Positions 49,801-55,054 of a DNA stretch of 64,000 nt are shown here, one piece after another. A program made the translations under genes and the position numbers. Numbering within the stretch: position 1 is the stretch's first letter; the number at the start of each line of letters is the position of its first letter. Origin of the DNA: Trileptium ribeirensis (taxonomy: Eukaryota > Nematoda > Enoplea > Enoplida > Thoracostomopsidae); assembly GCA_030248225.1 (NCBI GenBank), contig JASANE010028077.1, positions 21,978 through 85,977 of the forward strand, given 5' to 3'. Under the pieces are notes generated by a model, which was given only the letters and a program-made list of their open reading frames with translations, was not told the DNA's origin and did not search any database.

Positions 49801-49808
49801 ATAGTATC
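7764..49808 (-). CDS. ACSF2: Acyl-CoA synthetase, ACSF2-like (nine exons, both ends missing)
   Basis: The exons at 49808-49625, 38201-38073, 36452-36399, 29339-29221, 27891-27844, 20638-20521, 17708-17616, 10052-9904 and 7855-7764 join in consistent phase to about 328 codons. ACSF2 proteins are about 600 residues, so roughly half is seen. This family activates medium-chain fatty acids with ATP to acyl-AMP, then acyl-CoA, in mitochondria. Visible landmarks are SYVHGAT near the N-terminus, [15 protein letters not shown], the AMP-binding loop [15 protein letters not shown] (split after TS by an intron), PLYHCFG and [11 protein letters not shown]. The spliced frame has no stop and no missing key residue in this part. 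The ortholog symbol is my best assignment; a paralog of the same family is possible. Introns are loaded with transposons. Confidence 0.88.
7990..9900. other. Intron between exons 9 and 8
   Basis: I see no exon, RNA gene or well-delimited transposon here. The reading frames at 8666-8998 and 9463-9753 match nothing I recognise, so they are treated as chance. Confidence 0.5.
9904..10052 (-). CDS. ACSF2: ACSF2-like exon 8
   Basis: A strong acceptor (TTTGTTTCAG) precedes a frame beginning [20 protein letters not shown]. It continues through a Gly-Ala-Thr block to AIQQE plus two bases. PLYHCFG is a conserved acyl-CoA synthetase motif. The donor is set at GTGTGT because only this choice leaves phase 2, as exon 9 requires; a GT four bases later would break the frame. 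Confidence 0.88.
10100..11640. repeat. Intronic dispersed repeats
   Basis: A GGGAAAAAATGCCC-type segment near 10120 recurs at 31014 and, inverted, near 46893. The stretch 10530-10640 (TGGGTCTGAACCCAAATATT) has a diverged copy at 46945-47055. About 10980-11200 shares sequence with 4080-4340. No coding sequence is recognised. Confidence 0.5.
11640..12945 (+). repeat. Diverged tandem and interspersed repeats
   Basis: A unit containing GGTTTGCGATTCGA and ending TTTACTCACGCATT occurs near 11655-11745, 11935-12000 and again at 13108-13185. From 12131 to 12945 a larger unit is repeated: GTTATTTTTATCTTA through GGTTCCTCGACCCAAAA to CATGGTTCCAT occurs twice, with a shortened copy between. The reading frames at 12374-12852 are by-products of this. 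Confidence 0.7.
13648..14440 (+). mobile_element. hAT-like element nested in the CCGGAA MITE
   Basis: The ends CAGGGTGGCCGC are inverted repeats and are flanked by GAGTAT on both sides (13642-13647 and 14441-14446). Six bases is short for hAT, which normally duplicates eight. CAGGGTTTTT-type words recur many times near the right end and several times near the left. A minus-strand zinc-finger remnant lies inside. No complete transposase is present, so it is non-autonomous. Confidence 0.8.
13730..13985 (-). pseudogene. BED-type zinc-finger remnant
   Basis: Read on the minus strand from about 13965, one frame gives [12 protein letters not shown], then [20 protein letters not shown] and RSHQNIRKH. 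The spacing C-x2-C ... H-x5-H, with an aromatic patch upstream, matches BED-like fingers at the N-terminus of hAT transposases. The frame ends soon after, and no catalytic domain follows within the element. It is a relic of the parent transposase, or its DNA-binding part only. Confidence 0.6.
14853..15161 (+). mobile_element. CCTGG-family MITE, copy 1
   Basis: Perfect 16-bp ends, CCTGGCCTGTCCACAG and its complement, are flanked by AAG on both sides, a probable 3-bp target duplication. G-rich subterminal parts (GTGGGGGGA) enclose an AT-rich core that is nearly identical in the 37-kb copy. The 3-bp duplication would fit PIF/Harbinger-like transposition, though the usual target there is TAA/TTA. 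Confidence 0.88.
15620..16360 (+). repeat. GGTCGGGGGGCTACA word array
   Basis: The word GGTC-(G)n-CTACA occurs about eight times (near 15638, 15660, 15677, 15965, 15990, 16010, 16143 and 16335), often followed by a C/T-rich word such as CCTGAGGTC. It closely resembles the GGTCGGGGGGTAAAA word of element B. It is probably the subterminal array of an unrecognised relative; I could not fix its ends, and no transposase lies inside. Confidence 0.6.
16690..17460 (+). repeat. Satellite-like ~155-170 bp repeat, locus 1
   Basis: Three diverged units contain CTACAAAATGAGA, TTTTCGTGTATTTTGGGTC, CATGGGCCCATT and a CCTGCAACGTAAATGA block. A unique tail follows. The same unit and tail, in the same orientation, occur at 50650-51600, so this is a dispersed composite repeat rather than a local duplication. 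Confidence 0.75.
17616..17708 (-). CDS. ACSF2: ACSF2-like exon 7 (AMP-binding loop)
   Basis: The exon follows CTTCCTTTCAG and begins [20 protein letters not shown], the Gly-rich ATP/AMP-binding loop of acyl-CoA synthetases. It is 31 codons long and ends GEYSD before GTTAGT. The TS residues of the motif come from exon 6. This donor is preferred over an earlier GTGAAT because it keeps phase 0 into exon 8 and fits the family spacing (S-D-K-D-V-I-C). Confidence 0.92.
18068..18512 (+). repeat. Tandem duplication of ~225 bp
   Basis: Two adjacent copies both contain GCAATAAATTAG, CACATTCATAAGCTGTT, GTTAATTAAACATT and TTTTACAGTCCAAATAAACT in the same order. The second copy carries small deletions. 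No function is visible. Confidence 0.8.
18725..18960. repeat. AATCGAA/TTCGTT-rich stretch
   Basis: Short words such as AATCGAA, CGATCGAT and ATTCGTTCAATTAAAC are reiterated. The texture matches the interior of the Tc1-like MITE at 19946-20197, but I see no clear terminal repeats. It may be a decayed member. Confidence 0.45.
19946..20197 (+). mobile_element. Tc1-like MITE a (TCGATCGAAAT interior)
   Basis: The ends are inverted repeats, CAGTCGCGGCCAGAAATAAG on the left and CAGTGGCGGCCAGAAATAAA from the right, with a TA duplication on each side. CAGT...ACTG ends and a TA target are typical of Tc1/mariner. The interior is built almost wholly from reiterated ATCGAAAT/TCGATCG words. Confidence 0.88.
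20521..20638 (-). CDS. ACSF2: ACSF2-like exon 6
   Basis: The acceptor is TTTTTCAG. The first base completes the Arg codon left by exon 5. The exon then encodes [13 protein letters not shown] and ends [10 protein letters not shown] before GTAAGA. The ending matches the conserved block just before the AMP-binding loop (D-D-x-I/V-N-I-Q-F-T-S), which exon 7 continues. The 118-nt length fits phases 2 to 0. Confidence 0.9.
20717..21118 (+). mobile_element. CCGGAA-family MITE, partial copy
   Basis: It starts CAGGGAGTAATCGGAATTCC, like the left end of the 4.4-kb copy, and continues with CTCCGATTCTGGCAAAAT-type sequence. Similarity fades and element B follows at 21119. No right end was found nearby, so the copy is either truncated or decayed beyond recognition. 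Confidence 0.65.
22223..24761 (+). pseudogene. Element B transposase-like gene, spliced, frameshifted, C-terminus missing
   Basis: Exons 22223-22374, 22524-22695 and 22831 onwards join in phase across GTGAGA...GCAG and GTGAGG...TATAG introns. The product starts [17 protein letters not shown]. It has a basic helix-rich segment ([17 protein letters not shown]), then 23 copies of an 8-residue repeat, a coiled coil-like stretch ([20 protein letters not shown]), an Asp-rich linker and a conserved block with [15 protein letters not shown] and [14 protein letters not shown]. The frame ends at 24300, but the family sequence continues one frame over ([13 protein letters not shown] to [15 protein letters not shown]). 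One missing T in the T-run near 24250 would explain this. After [10 protein letters not shown] the sequence becomes low-complexity and stops at 24761, where related proteins continue. DDE-type function is inferred. Confidence 0.7.
22927..23478 (+). repeat. 24-bp tandem repeat, 23 copies (VASSGSGA)
   Basis: Twenty-three head-to-tail copies of GTGGCGTCGTCTGGTAGCGG plus GGCA encode VASSGSGA. Only a handful of copies differ, mostly TCT to TGT (Ser to Cys), and one Gly becomes Arg. The array keeps the frame of the element B protein. Such low divergence implies recent expansion or continuing homogenisation. Confidence 0.97.
25606..25990. other. Intronic DNA between element B and the next repeat
   Basis: Nothing is recognised here on either strand. 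Confidence 0.4.
25990..26650 (+). mobile_element. Non-autonomous element with CACACCCTTAGCTAC words
   Basis: Words like GACACACCCTTAGCTAC occur near 26007, 26252, 26288, 26335 (partial), 26504 and, inverted, 26541. An inverted pair encloses most of them: TTTTCACGTTATTAATGTTC (26136) and, read from the right, GTTCACGCTATAATGTCCCC (near 26629). These ends resemble the ATTTCACGCTACGATGACC end of element B. The exact boundaries are uncertain because one word lies outside the pair. No transposase gene is present. Confidence 0.6.
26770..27190 (+). mobile_element. Diverged CCGGAA-related repeat, copy
   Basis: The stretch shares GGGAAA...CCATCNAC...CAACTAAN...TTGAAAA and, further right, GTGTTTAANNGGTAAAATAA and GGTTCTGGTT with 44495-44930. 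It ends in TTCCGGTTACTCACGGGTAA, like a CCGGAA-family right end. The minus-strand frame inside is not an acyl-CoA synthetase exon, because the same sequence recurs at 44.5 kb. Confidence 0.6.
27844..27891 (-). CDS. ACSF2: ACSF2-like exon 5
   Basis: A 48-nt exon between GTGTTTAG and GTTAGT. Its first base completes the Lys codon of exon 4, and it then reads [15 protein letters not shown] plus two bases. The P-N-L-K-x-I-I-x-M-G run matches the short conserved strand between the two halves of the N-terminal domain in ACSF2-like proteins. The phases on both sides fit exactly. Confidence 0.82.
28195..28600 (+). repeat. C-rich repeat-like stretch
   Basis: Runs such as TGCCCCCCCCCCCCGG, CCTCCCACCCCCATCCCGGT and GGTGTCTCCCGGCTCACGCC occur between AT-rich segments. 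A similar texture is found at 35420-35920. It may be a decayed transposon of the G/C-run type; ends and homology could not be established. Confidence 0.4.
29221..29339 (-). CDS. ACSF2: ACSF2-like exon 4
   Basis: The acceptor TTCATGTTGCAG precedes [20 protein letters not shown], followed by IFHLIPEI and a tail ending SDR plus two bases, before GTAAGA. ALI-xx-E-x-FK-xx-DYY is characteristic of ACSF2-like enzymes. A CCTGG-family MITE lies only 20 bp upstream of the exon, so the branch point and pyrimidine tract region is very short or supplied by the MITE. Confidence 0.9.
29362..29491 (+). mobile_element. CCTGG-family MITE, copy 2 (internally deleted)
   Basis: The ends TCTGGTCTGTCCACAG and CCTTGGCCTGTCCACGG match the family with a few changes. 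At 130 bp it lacks the AT-rich core of the other two copies. The flanks AAC and AAT are a degraded candidate for a 3-bp duplication. It sits next to the splice acceptor of acyl-CoA synthetase exon 4. Confidence 0.82.
29759..29985 (+). mobile_element. Tc1-like MITE b (TTCGAAC interior)
   Basis: Nearly perfect inverted ends, CAGTACTCGCCAGAAATGAG, have TA on both sides. The interior consists mostly of TCGAACA/TTTCGAAC words with AT-rich spacers. The end sequence is shared with the MITEs at 19946 and 38986, but the internal word is different. Confidence 0.9.
30000..31317. other. Intronic DNA without recognised genes
   Basis: A short segment near 31014 (GGGAAAATTGCCCTGAACAG) belongs to the dispersed repeat at 10120 and 46893. 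The rest shows no exon or delimited element. Confidence 0.45.
31318..31953 (+). mobile_element. 3' fragment of an element B copy
   Basis: From AGAATATCTTACATACCGTT to TCGTAGCGTGAAATGACTCC it is nearly identical to 24843-25605, except for a deleted block next to the poly-C run. It ends with the element B terminal repeat, here GTGAAATGACTCCTGG, which helps define the true end (CCAGGAGTCATTTCACGC). The 5' part and the gene are absent. The close similarity implies recent mobility. Confidence 0.9.
32421..32904 (+). mobile_element. MITE-like element with TCTGGCCTCTCCACAG ends
   Basis: The left end TCTGGCCTCTCCACAG and the right end, read inwards as CTGGCCTCTCCACAAG, form imperfect inverted repeats related to the CCTGG family. 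The interior differs, with CCAGGAATTCGGCGTTTCCC near one end and CCCAAGTTGGAACTGGAGGC near the other. No clear target duplication is seen. Confidence 0.6.
32905..33764. other. Intronic DNA without recognised genes
   Basis: AT-rich and unstructured on both strands; no exon of the host gene is expected here from phase continuity between exons 3 and 4. Confidence 0.45.
33765..34170 (+). mobile_element. MITE with CCGGGTTTTTTT ends and TA flanks
   Basis: The left end CCGGGTTTTTTTCGGG and the right end, read inwards as CCGGGTTTTTTTACAG, are inverted and flanked by TA on each side. Both sides carry AGGGGTGGT words (several between 34075 and 34145) around an AT-rich core. It is probably a Tc1/mariner-type non-autonomous element. 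Confidence 0.75.
34171..36398. other. Intronic DNA with C-rich patches
   Basis: About 34440-34620 and 35040-35120 are relatively GC-rich but show no coding pattern I recognise. About 35560-35930 contains TTTTTTGCCCCCCCCCCCCC and GGGGGT words, similar to the stretch at 28.2-28.6 kb. No exon is seen. Confidence 0.4.
36399..36452 (-). CDS. ACSF2: ACSF2-like exon 3
   Basis: A 54-nt exon between TGTTATAG and GTAAGC encodes [18 protein letters not shown], 18 codons in phase 0. NPAY-x(3)-EL-x-Y-x-L-x-K is the conserved segment following GLIL of exon 2 in ACSF2-like enzymes, and the join gives the family spacing without gaps. Confidence 0.9.
37127..37556 (+). mobile_element. CCTGG-family MITE, copy 3
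   Basis: The ends TCTGGCCTGTCCACAG and CCTGGCCTGTCCACAG are flanked by TTA on both sides, a clean 3-bp target duplication of the PIF/Harbinger type. The subterminal segment GGGGGAACTTCGGGGGGCCC is duplicated near the left. The core matches copy 1. Confidence 0.92.
38073..38201 (-). CDS. ACSF2: ACSF2-like exon 2
   Basis: After a GATTTTAG acceptor, 43 codons read [20 protein letters not shown], then [20 protein letters not shown] and LIL. GL-x(4)-DRIGIW-x-PN-x-xEW is diagnostic for acyl-CoA synthetases. The donor GTTGGT is weak but is the only choice that joins in phase to exon 3; the better-looking GTAATA five bases on would give a stop. Confidence 0.92.
38452..39791 (+). mobile_element. CCGGAA-family MITE, copy 2 (opposite orientation to copy 1)
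   Basis: The left end CAGAGAATAAACGGAACCGG and the right end, read inwards as CAGGGAGTAACCGGAATTCC, match copy 1 inverted. The flanks GTATCTGC and TTATCTAC agree at six of eight bases, a degraded 8-bp duplication of hAT type. A Tc1-like MITE is nested at 38986-39181; without it the interior follows copy 1 closely. Confidence 0.88.
38986..39181 (+). mobile_element. Tc1-like MITE c (GAGCGAGTC interior)
   Basis: The ends are CAGTACTCGCCAAAAATGAC and, read inwards from the right, CAGTACCCGCCAAAAATGAC, with TA on both sides. The interior is reiterated GAGCGAGTC/CGAGCGAGT. Copy 1 of the host MITE has the uninterrupted site (CAGTTAGAGCATAATG), which proves a TA-duplicating insertion. Confidence 0.93.
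40062..43553 (+). mobile_element. Element C: PWWP-DUF7869 transposon with both ends
   Basis: The ends read inwards are AGGGTTCAGGGCAAAAAGGT and GGGGGTGAGGGGAAAAACGT, both followed by GCTAAGTGCCA: about 30 bp of imperfect inverted repeat. The embedded word AAGGTGCTAAGTRC recurs at about 40155, 40245, 40267, 40309, 43290 and 43338 in both orientations. The gene lies centrally. No unambiguous target duplication is seen. The element sits in the intron between acyl-CoA synthetase exons 1 and 2, antisense to the host gene. Confidence 0.85.
40681..43260 (+). pseudogene. Element C PWWP plus DUF7869-type transposase-like gene (decayed)
   Basis: The start [16 protein letters not shown] opens a PWWP-like domain (to about residue 62, [20 protein letters not shown]). 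An Asp/Ser-rich and basic linker follows. Then come a Cys motif (CRFKC), a HANRPN...[14 protein letters not shown] block, a CDTC/CSTC cluster with an 18-bp duplication, [32 protein letters not shown] and [20 protein letters not shown]. The C-terminus at 43260 is [20 protein letters not shown]. Lesions are a one-base shift near 41570, an in-frame TAG at 41964, a shift near 42254, a TAG at 42611 and a shift near 43000, so the protein is dead. The conserved Asp/Glu positions suggest an RNase H-like DDE fold (inference). Confidence 0.85.
43554..44930. repeat. Intronic dispersed repeats
   Basis: About 44060-44480 is an inverted relative of 3230-3490 (GCGGAGCGAAGCG next to TTAGTTAATTAGTAATTACC). 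About 44495-44930 is a diverged CCGGAA-related repeat shared with 26770-27190. No gene is recognised. Confidence 0.55.
45017..45601 (-). pseudogene. Non-LTR retrotransposon reverse transcriptase fragment
   Basis: Three overlapping minus-strand frames give [13 protein letters not shown] (the RQG...SP reverse transcriptase block), a degenerate DD-region followed by [20 protein letters not shown], then [13 protein letters not shown] and [14 protein letters not shown], and near the end [13 protein letters not shown]. The order matches the palm-to-thumb region of LINE reverse transcriptases of the kind with a LLYGSETW motif. Frame changes and the lack of a YADD box show decay. Confidence 0.8.
45700..47060. 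other. Intronic DNA with weak repeats
   Basis: About 46600-46840 repeats GCATTTTTC followed by GCAACGAC-like words at irregular spacing. About 46893-47055 carries two dispersed repeats also seen at 10120 and 10530-10640. No coding sequence is recognised. Confidence 0.4.
47465..48030 (+). repeat. ~180-bp tandem repeat, three diverged units
   Basis: Each unit contains AGCCAAAATCATAGTTAGGC (or a variant), CTGACCTT...CCTA, a GTATCTGT block and ACACCAATTT with AAATTAATTT. Divergence between units is high, so the array is old. Confidence 0.75.
48100..49620. other. Intron downstream of exon 1
   Basis: No exon or delimited element is seen. The 145-codon minus-strand frame at 48986-49423 shows no family resemblance, so it is not called. 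Confidence 0.45.
49625..49808 (-). CDS. ACSF2: ACSF2-like first recognised exon
   Basis: Preceded by CTTGTCTTATAG and ending before GTAAGT. After one base that completes a split codon it reads [20 protein letters not shown], then [27 protein letters not shown] and FYQE. SYVHG...TIG...P-x(2)-HQN-x-RKT is the N-terminal signature of ACSF2-like enzymes. An ATG lies in frame just upstream (49819), but it would need the acceptor to be exonic; a separate 5' exon with the mitochondrial presequence is more likely. Confidence 0.88.
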
Positions 49809-50649
49809 CTATAAGACAAGACATAAATTAGTTATGTATCTATAATTGCATAACTGTGTACGTAATATATTAACAATAGAATCATACATATTTCTGTAGT
49901 ATACCTTTACAGTGAACCATCTGAAATAAAAACCATAGGTGATGTACCATAAATAATTATGTTTTGCGCTAGTAATGTTAATAACTAAGTAACAATCTCA
50001 AAACATCCTCATGCAGTCATTTTAACATCCCTTCGGAGAATACGTATTTACTAAACACAACAAACAAGAAGGTTTCTTCGACCAAACATTTCCAAATAAT
50101 GCTGCAACATTATAATAATGAAATCAGTTGCCGTGATATTAAGAGCTTGGCACATTACGGCCACAATGTCGCATTAAACACATCGTGTCTGAGATAAGTA
50201 TAAAATCATTGAATTCGGTACAGAAAACGCGAAGCAAATCCAGAATATAACTATGCCAAATAATTCAATGTTTTAACTTATACCAAGTTTTTTTTCAAAT
50301 TTAAGCACACTTAGTTTTAGGTTTTTGCAGAGCTAACAAAGAATATGTTTGGTATACAGTTATATTTTGTATTTAAGAGGCAGAGCGCTTAGTGGCAAAG
50401 GGACGTGAAATAGTGCAATCGAATTAATAAAGCGTCACAGGAACACATCTACTCATCCTGTCATTAAAAGTGAGGTATCTCAGACAACTAATAGCTTGTC
50501 TCATAGACAAACGAGTGCAGAACATGTAATTTACAGAGACGTGCACACCTATGTATATATGTATACTAAGCATCAACTTACAAAATAATCTGAATATCAG
50601 CCATGTTGCTTTAATCGATGAAGATATGGACCAGCTTATTGTTTGTTTA

Positions 50650-51600
50650 GGGACTCTCTATAAGCAACTACTTAGAGGATGAAGTGAACTACAAAATGAT
50701 GCCAATAACAACCATATAGTGAAAGCGGTTGCGGATGTATTGGCGTTTTGTCATTTTGGGTCTCATGAGCCCTATCACAATCCTATTTTGCCCCAAACCT
50801 TCAGCGAAAATGACAACAGCACACTATGTTTAGCTATATAAAGGATATTGCTCTACAAAGTGCGTCCAATAACACCCATACTGCTGCAGCCGATGCGGAG
50901 ATATTGTCGTTTTCGTATATTTGCGTCTCATGGTCCCATTGAAAATCCCATTTTGACAAAACCCTGCAACGGAAATGGCAACAGTAGCACGCTTTGTCCC
51001 CTTATATAGAGAGTAAATTGCACTACAAAACTAGACCAATAACACCAATATGAGCAGCTGTGAAGGTATCATTTTCGTATATTTCGGATCTTAAGGGTGC
51101 ATCGAAAACCCCATTTTGACCCAACTCTGCAACGTAAATCACATCAGCAGCGCTATATGCCCAGTTATATATGGAGGGTGAATTGCTCTACAAAATAAGA
51201 CAAATAAAATCCATATAGCCAAATTATTGTAGTTCTGCTTATTATGGGCCTCATGGCCCAATTAAAACCCCTTTGGATTCTGATTCTGCATGCTAAAAGA
51301 GCCATGTAGCCAAGCATGATACACAGCCGTATATACTTTTTTGGTCTACAAAATCAGCTAAATTTAGTTAAGATATCTTTACTAAATGTCACGATACAAA
51401 ACCATAACGTGTCTTATCAGATACCGTTTTCACCCAACCCGAGCCCATTTGGTCCATTTGTATAAATCCAAAGCGTTGGAAACTGAAAGGTACAGAGATT
51501 TTAAGCGTTTGAATGAGCTATCGTGAAGGTCAATCCGCCTAGTCCAAGTTGAATTATGCGTGTCACCGCTCGTTCCACTCACTATACAATAAACGAAGTC
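50650..51600 (+). repeat. Satellite-like ~170-bp repeat, locus 2
   Basis: Four diverged units of the 16.7-kb repeat family (GCTCTACAAAATNAGAC, TTTTCGTATATTT, GGTCTCATGG, CCCATTTTGACCC, CTGCAACGTAAATGA) are followed by the same tail (GTCCAAGTTGAATTATGCGT). Same orientation as locus 1. Confidence 0.78.
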
Positions 51601-51929
51601 ATTTATCGACTAGGTTGTAAACAGTGATCTTTGTATAATAACCCAACCAACGAATATCGATTATCTCTAAGAAAATGAAAAAAAAAACAAAAACAGTAGT
51701 ACGAACCATGTGGCATCTAAATCTATGGTCATACAAGCTTATCCTAAAAATAACAAGTCCGTTCAAATTATCGAGCTCAGGTTCGGTGAATGCCCACTAT
51801 TGCTGATCTATACCTGAAGCACATAGAGAGTATATCCCCGTCCCAGTAGGTACTGCGAAATCAAACTGAGGGCTTCACCGCGTTGGACAGGGCCTCTTCA
51901 AGAACCTTGCCACGTGTTCCGTCAACAGC

Positions 51930-52483
51930 GCCAACAACAAAAATCACTTGTGTTGTAGGTCGACCTCACTAGTGGCTATAGATCTTATTATAGTCTATTC
52001 CCATCATGTTCGATCTTATCCACTTGAGACAACGATGCTTCATGTTGGTGCTTACAACTTCCTTCCACGACCTTCGGGAGCGGCCTTATTCCCATGTGCC
52101 TATAACAATCTAGTTTTCGATCTTGTTGATCAAATCAATGTTATCCCGCCTTTCAATATGTCCCAGTCATCCAAACCTTTCTTTTAAATGCACGAATTCA
52201 AAAGCTCTGCTCTCAATTCCTTTCTAATTTCCCAATCTAAAAGTGTTCACCGATCATCCATTTCAGCATTCGCTTCTCAATTGCGACTAATCAATCTGTA
52301 GTATCTGTTTTCATGAAGCCATACTTCACTGTTGTACAGCAGGAAAGGTCTCACGCCAGTCATGTACCTATACATAATTTGACGGTTTGTTGTGTTGTAA
52401 ACGTCTTTTGCGCAAAGAACTAATGATAACTGTCTCAACATAAGTAATTCTGAACTAGTTTTGTTACTGACGGATGATCCCAC
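51930..52483 (-). pseudogene. Non-LTR retrotransposon 3' fragment
   Basis: One minus-strand frame gives KTSSELLMLRQLSLVL, then MTGVRPFLLYNSEVWLHENR; LLYNSEVW corresponds to the LLYGSETW motif of LINE reverse transcriptases. Further downstream, in another frame, IGHIERRDNID and RRSWKEVVSTNMKHRCLKWI correspond to the C-terminal GH-RR and R-WKE-V region. Stops and shifts show decay. Confidence 0.7.
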
Positions 52484-52879
52484 CTTTTACGCTACCCAAT
52501 ATAGCAGAAATAAAATCGAGAAAGTTTTATTAAATATATATAATTCGTTCATAAAAAGTTTGCGTAGCGAGACGATAAAATTAAGAGTTGGAACATATGA
52601 GAGAGTCTAAACAGAATTTACACGGCAGAATTGGCAGTACACTTCATGGCAACAGAGACACACAAAAAACAAAGCTGGACGCTAAGTAAGAGTCTTTGAA
52701 CCAATTATTAAGCTTAGTCCTGTGCCGCCAAACTATGCAAGCGTACAAAACTGCAGGGACGGCGATAGCTTTATATATACATCCAAAATAATGTACCGGC
52801 CCGACAGCCCCAATTTGAACCAATAGTTCGTGGACAAGTCAGAAAACTGGTGCGATTTTTTTAAATATAGATATGATGT

Positions 52880-53262
52880 CGGAAGACTATCTGAGCCTAG
52901 CATCTATTATGACACCTACATACTTAATCTCAGATTTATATGAAATGACTACGTTCACAAGCTAACAAGTGGCAGGCGAGGCATCCTGTGCTTACGAAAC
53001 ACCAGCATGACACAAGTTTTTTCAGCTTGAACACCGAGACTATGGTGTCTACAGAAGCAAATTTGTTTCAAAATAGAGTGAGCTCTAACTGTCAGTTTAA
53101 TGGGATTATATTCTGTGAGAATAACTAACACGTCGTCTGAATACTCATCACACAGCCGATTTTCATTATTGCCAAGCTAAACTAAGAGACCGTTAATAAC
53201 CATACACCAAAAAATTGAAAAAAGCTCAACCTTGAGAGCAACTTCTTGTATATGTAAAAGAT
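52880..53262 (-). pseudogene. Non-LTR reverse transcriptase palm fragment (Jockey/I-like)
   Basis: Nearly one frame with a single internal stop: IFWCMVINGLLV, then LCDEYSDDVLVILTEYNPIK (a YADD-box variant), then HSLGVQAEKTCVMLVFRKHR. This is the order of the Jockey/I-type reverse transcriptase palm (W-x-M-V-x-N-x-LL, YADD, L-x-V-xx-EKT-x(3)-F-xR-xR). A frame-shifted KYVGVIIDARLR follows. It lies just upstream of the fragment at 51930-52483 but differs in type, so two LINEs are likely. Confidence 0.75.
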
Positions 53263-55054
53263 CGACGTGACGCTGCTGCATTACGCACTTCCCAGACGTA
53301 ATGCCCATACGACCCCCGCTATCGTGACTTCAAGGGCGGACCTATTGGGAAAATTTTCTTTTATTCGGGTCAGGCCCAAGAAATTACGGAGCTTAGCAAG
53401 CCGCAGGAGCGCTTCACAGGATGTGTTCTGATCCTGCCGGACGGATTGCGCACGTAGTCTACGAGGTACTACCTTTGAGGTCCCCAGGGAGGTTGGCTCC
53501 GTCACCTGCTCACAGGCCAAAGAGACCAAACCGCTATTCCCTATCCACGTTTAACCCGGGAAGTGTAAAATTCTAGGTATTTGGGTTCAATCGAAATTGA
53601 TTCTAACTTCCTCGAAACGGTTAATTTATTTTGTTTAGCCAGTGGCCCCCACTAGGGTCCGACAAATCCCTAGACGTTTAACGTCGGATCCGCGCGTGTG
53701 TAAAGTTCCTATTTCGGACGCTCAGCGTGAGTTTACAATTTTGCGGTAACTTTCTCTTATGAGTCGCACGAGTCGTACTTATACTCTATAATATAATTAA
53801 CGAGCTTATTTGTAATAGGTGAGTCACGCTAAGGGTTGCTTCTTCGATGCGCGTGTCAAACCTGAACGTGGGTCGTCGATTTGGGGTGACGGATTTCAAA
53901 ACCCTTCTTTGTTCCTATAGCTACTATAGACCAGCAAAACACTTTAACAATTCGGGTTTTCAGTTAGCATTTATTGATGAGTTGCAAAATTATGGGTGTA
54001 AAGACAGACACGTATTGCACGGGCGAATACAATAAGCATTATGTCACAGATATGGTATGCTAATACACAAATGAGCAGAGCATCATTTGGGGGCGGGTTG
54101 CGGAGTCATCGCCTTTTTCACGGAACTCTCACAGCTGAGTCAAAACACGGCGTGTACTGTGAAACCTTTTCTAATGAAAGCTGCGCTCACCTTACTCATG
54201 AAAAACAGCGGGTCAAATCAAAAGTCAGTACCGGTAAACGCTACGGTTAGTTATCGATAAAAGAGGCGCCATTGAACTAACTACTTGCTCGGTACAACGC
54301 TTGCTAACAGGGAGGGTACTCCGACACAACAATCGATTCAGGTAAGCGAAACGCGGAAACGAAACAAGGTATGCGGGATTAAGCGTACTACAGGACGTTT
54401 CAAGACTTCATCTTGCTCATTCTAATCACGAGACTATGGTACGTGATAATCGGTTATTTATACTCGTAGTAGCGATGCGGTTAACCTATGACAACATAAT
54501 ACAACAACGATACAGCGATACTTTTTTATAACTTGACAAAGTTACGAAGTGCTCATCGGTACGACTCCTGAATTCCATGGTGCGACGGTGGTACAGTACA
54601 AATTTTCCTACTCGCATACATACATACAAACTCACAGTGACCATAAAATTTTCAATAGGATTCATAGACCTACTAGTTAAATTTGGTTCTGGTTTCCTAT
54701 CAAATCAACTTAATTTTTCGAGTGATAGAAAAGGAATCTTTCGGCGGGTTGTATACCATTACTGACAGTTTTCAGTTCTAATTTATTCCCTACAAAATTA
54801 CTCCACACGCGCCACGGCAAAAGTGATAACGTTCGGCATTAGATTTCGGTTAATCCCAAATTGGAATAACTGCGAAAGTGGACTTTTCGGGTCTACAAAT
54901 ATGTGCTATAACGGTGATAAAATGATCGAGCAGGCTTATCTCGTGAATCAAACGTGGGTCCCGGTAGATTAAGATGGGGACCGAGGTTTAAGCTTTTCCT
55001 AATACAAGAGTATCATCCTAGCTCATTATGCGAGTTATTTCTATGATTCGAGTG
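53263..55054. other. Unassigned DNA left of the palindrome arm
   Basis: No gene, RNA or transposon is recognised. If the right arm continues beyond 64000, this stretch may also be part of the left arm. Confidence 0.35.
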
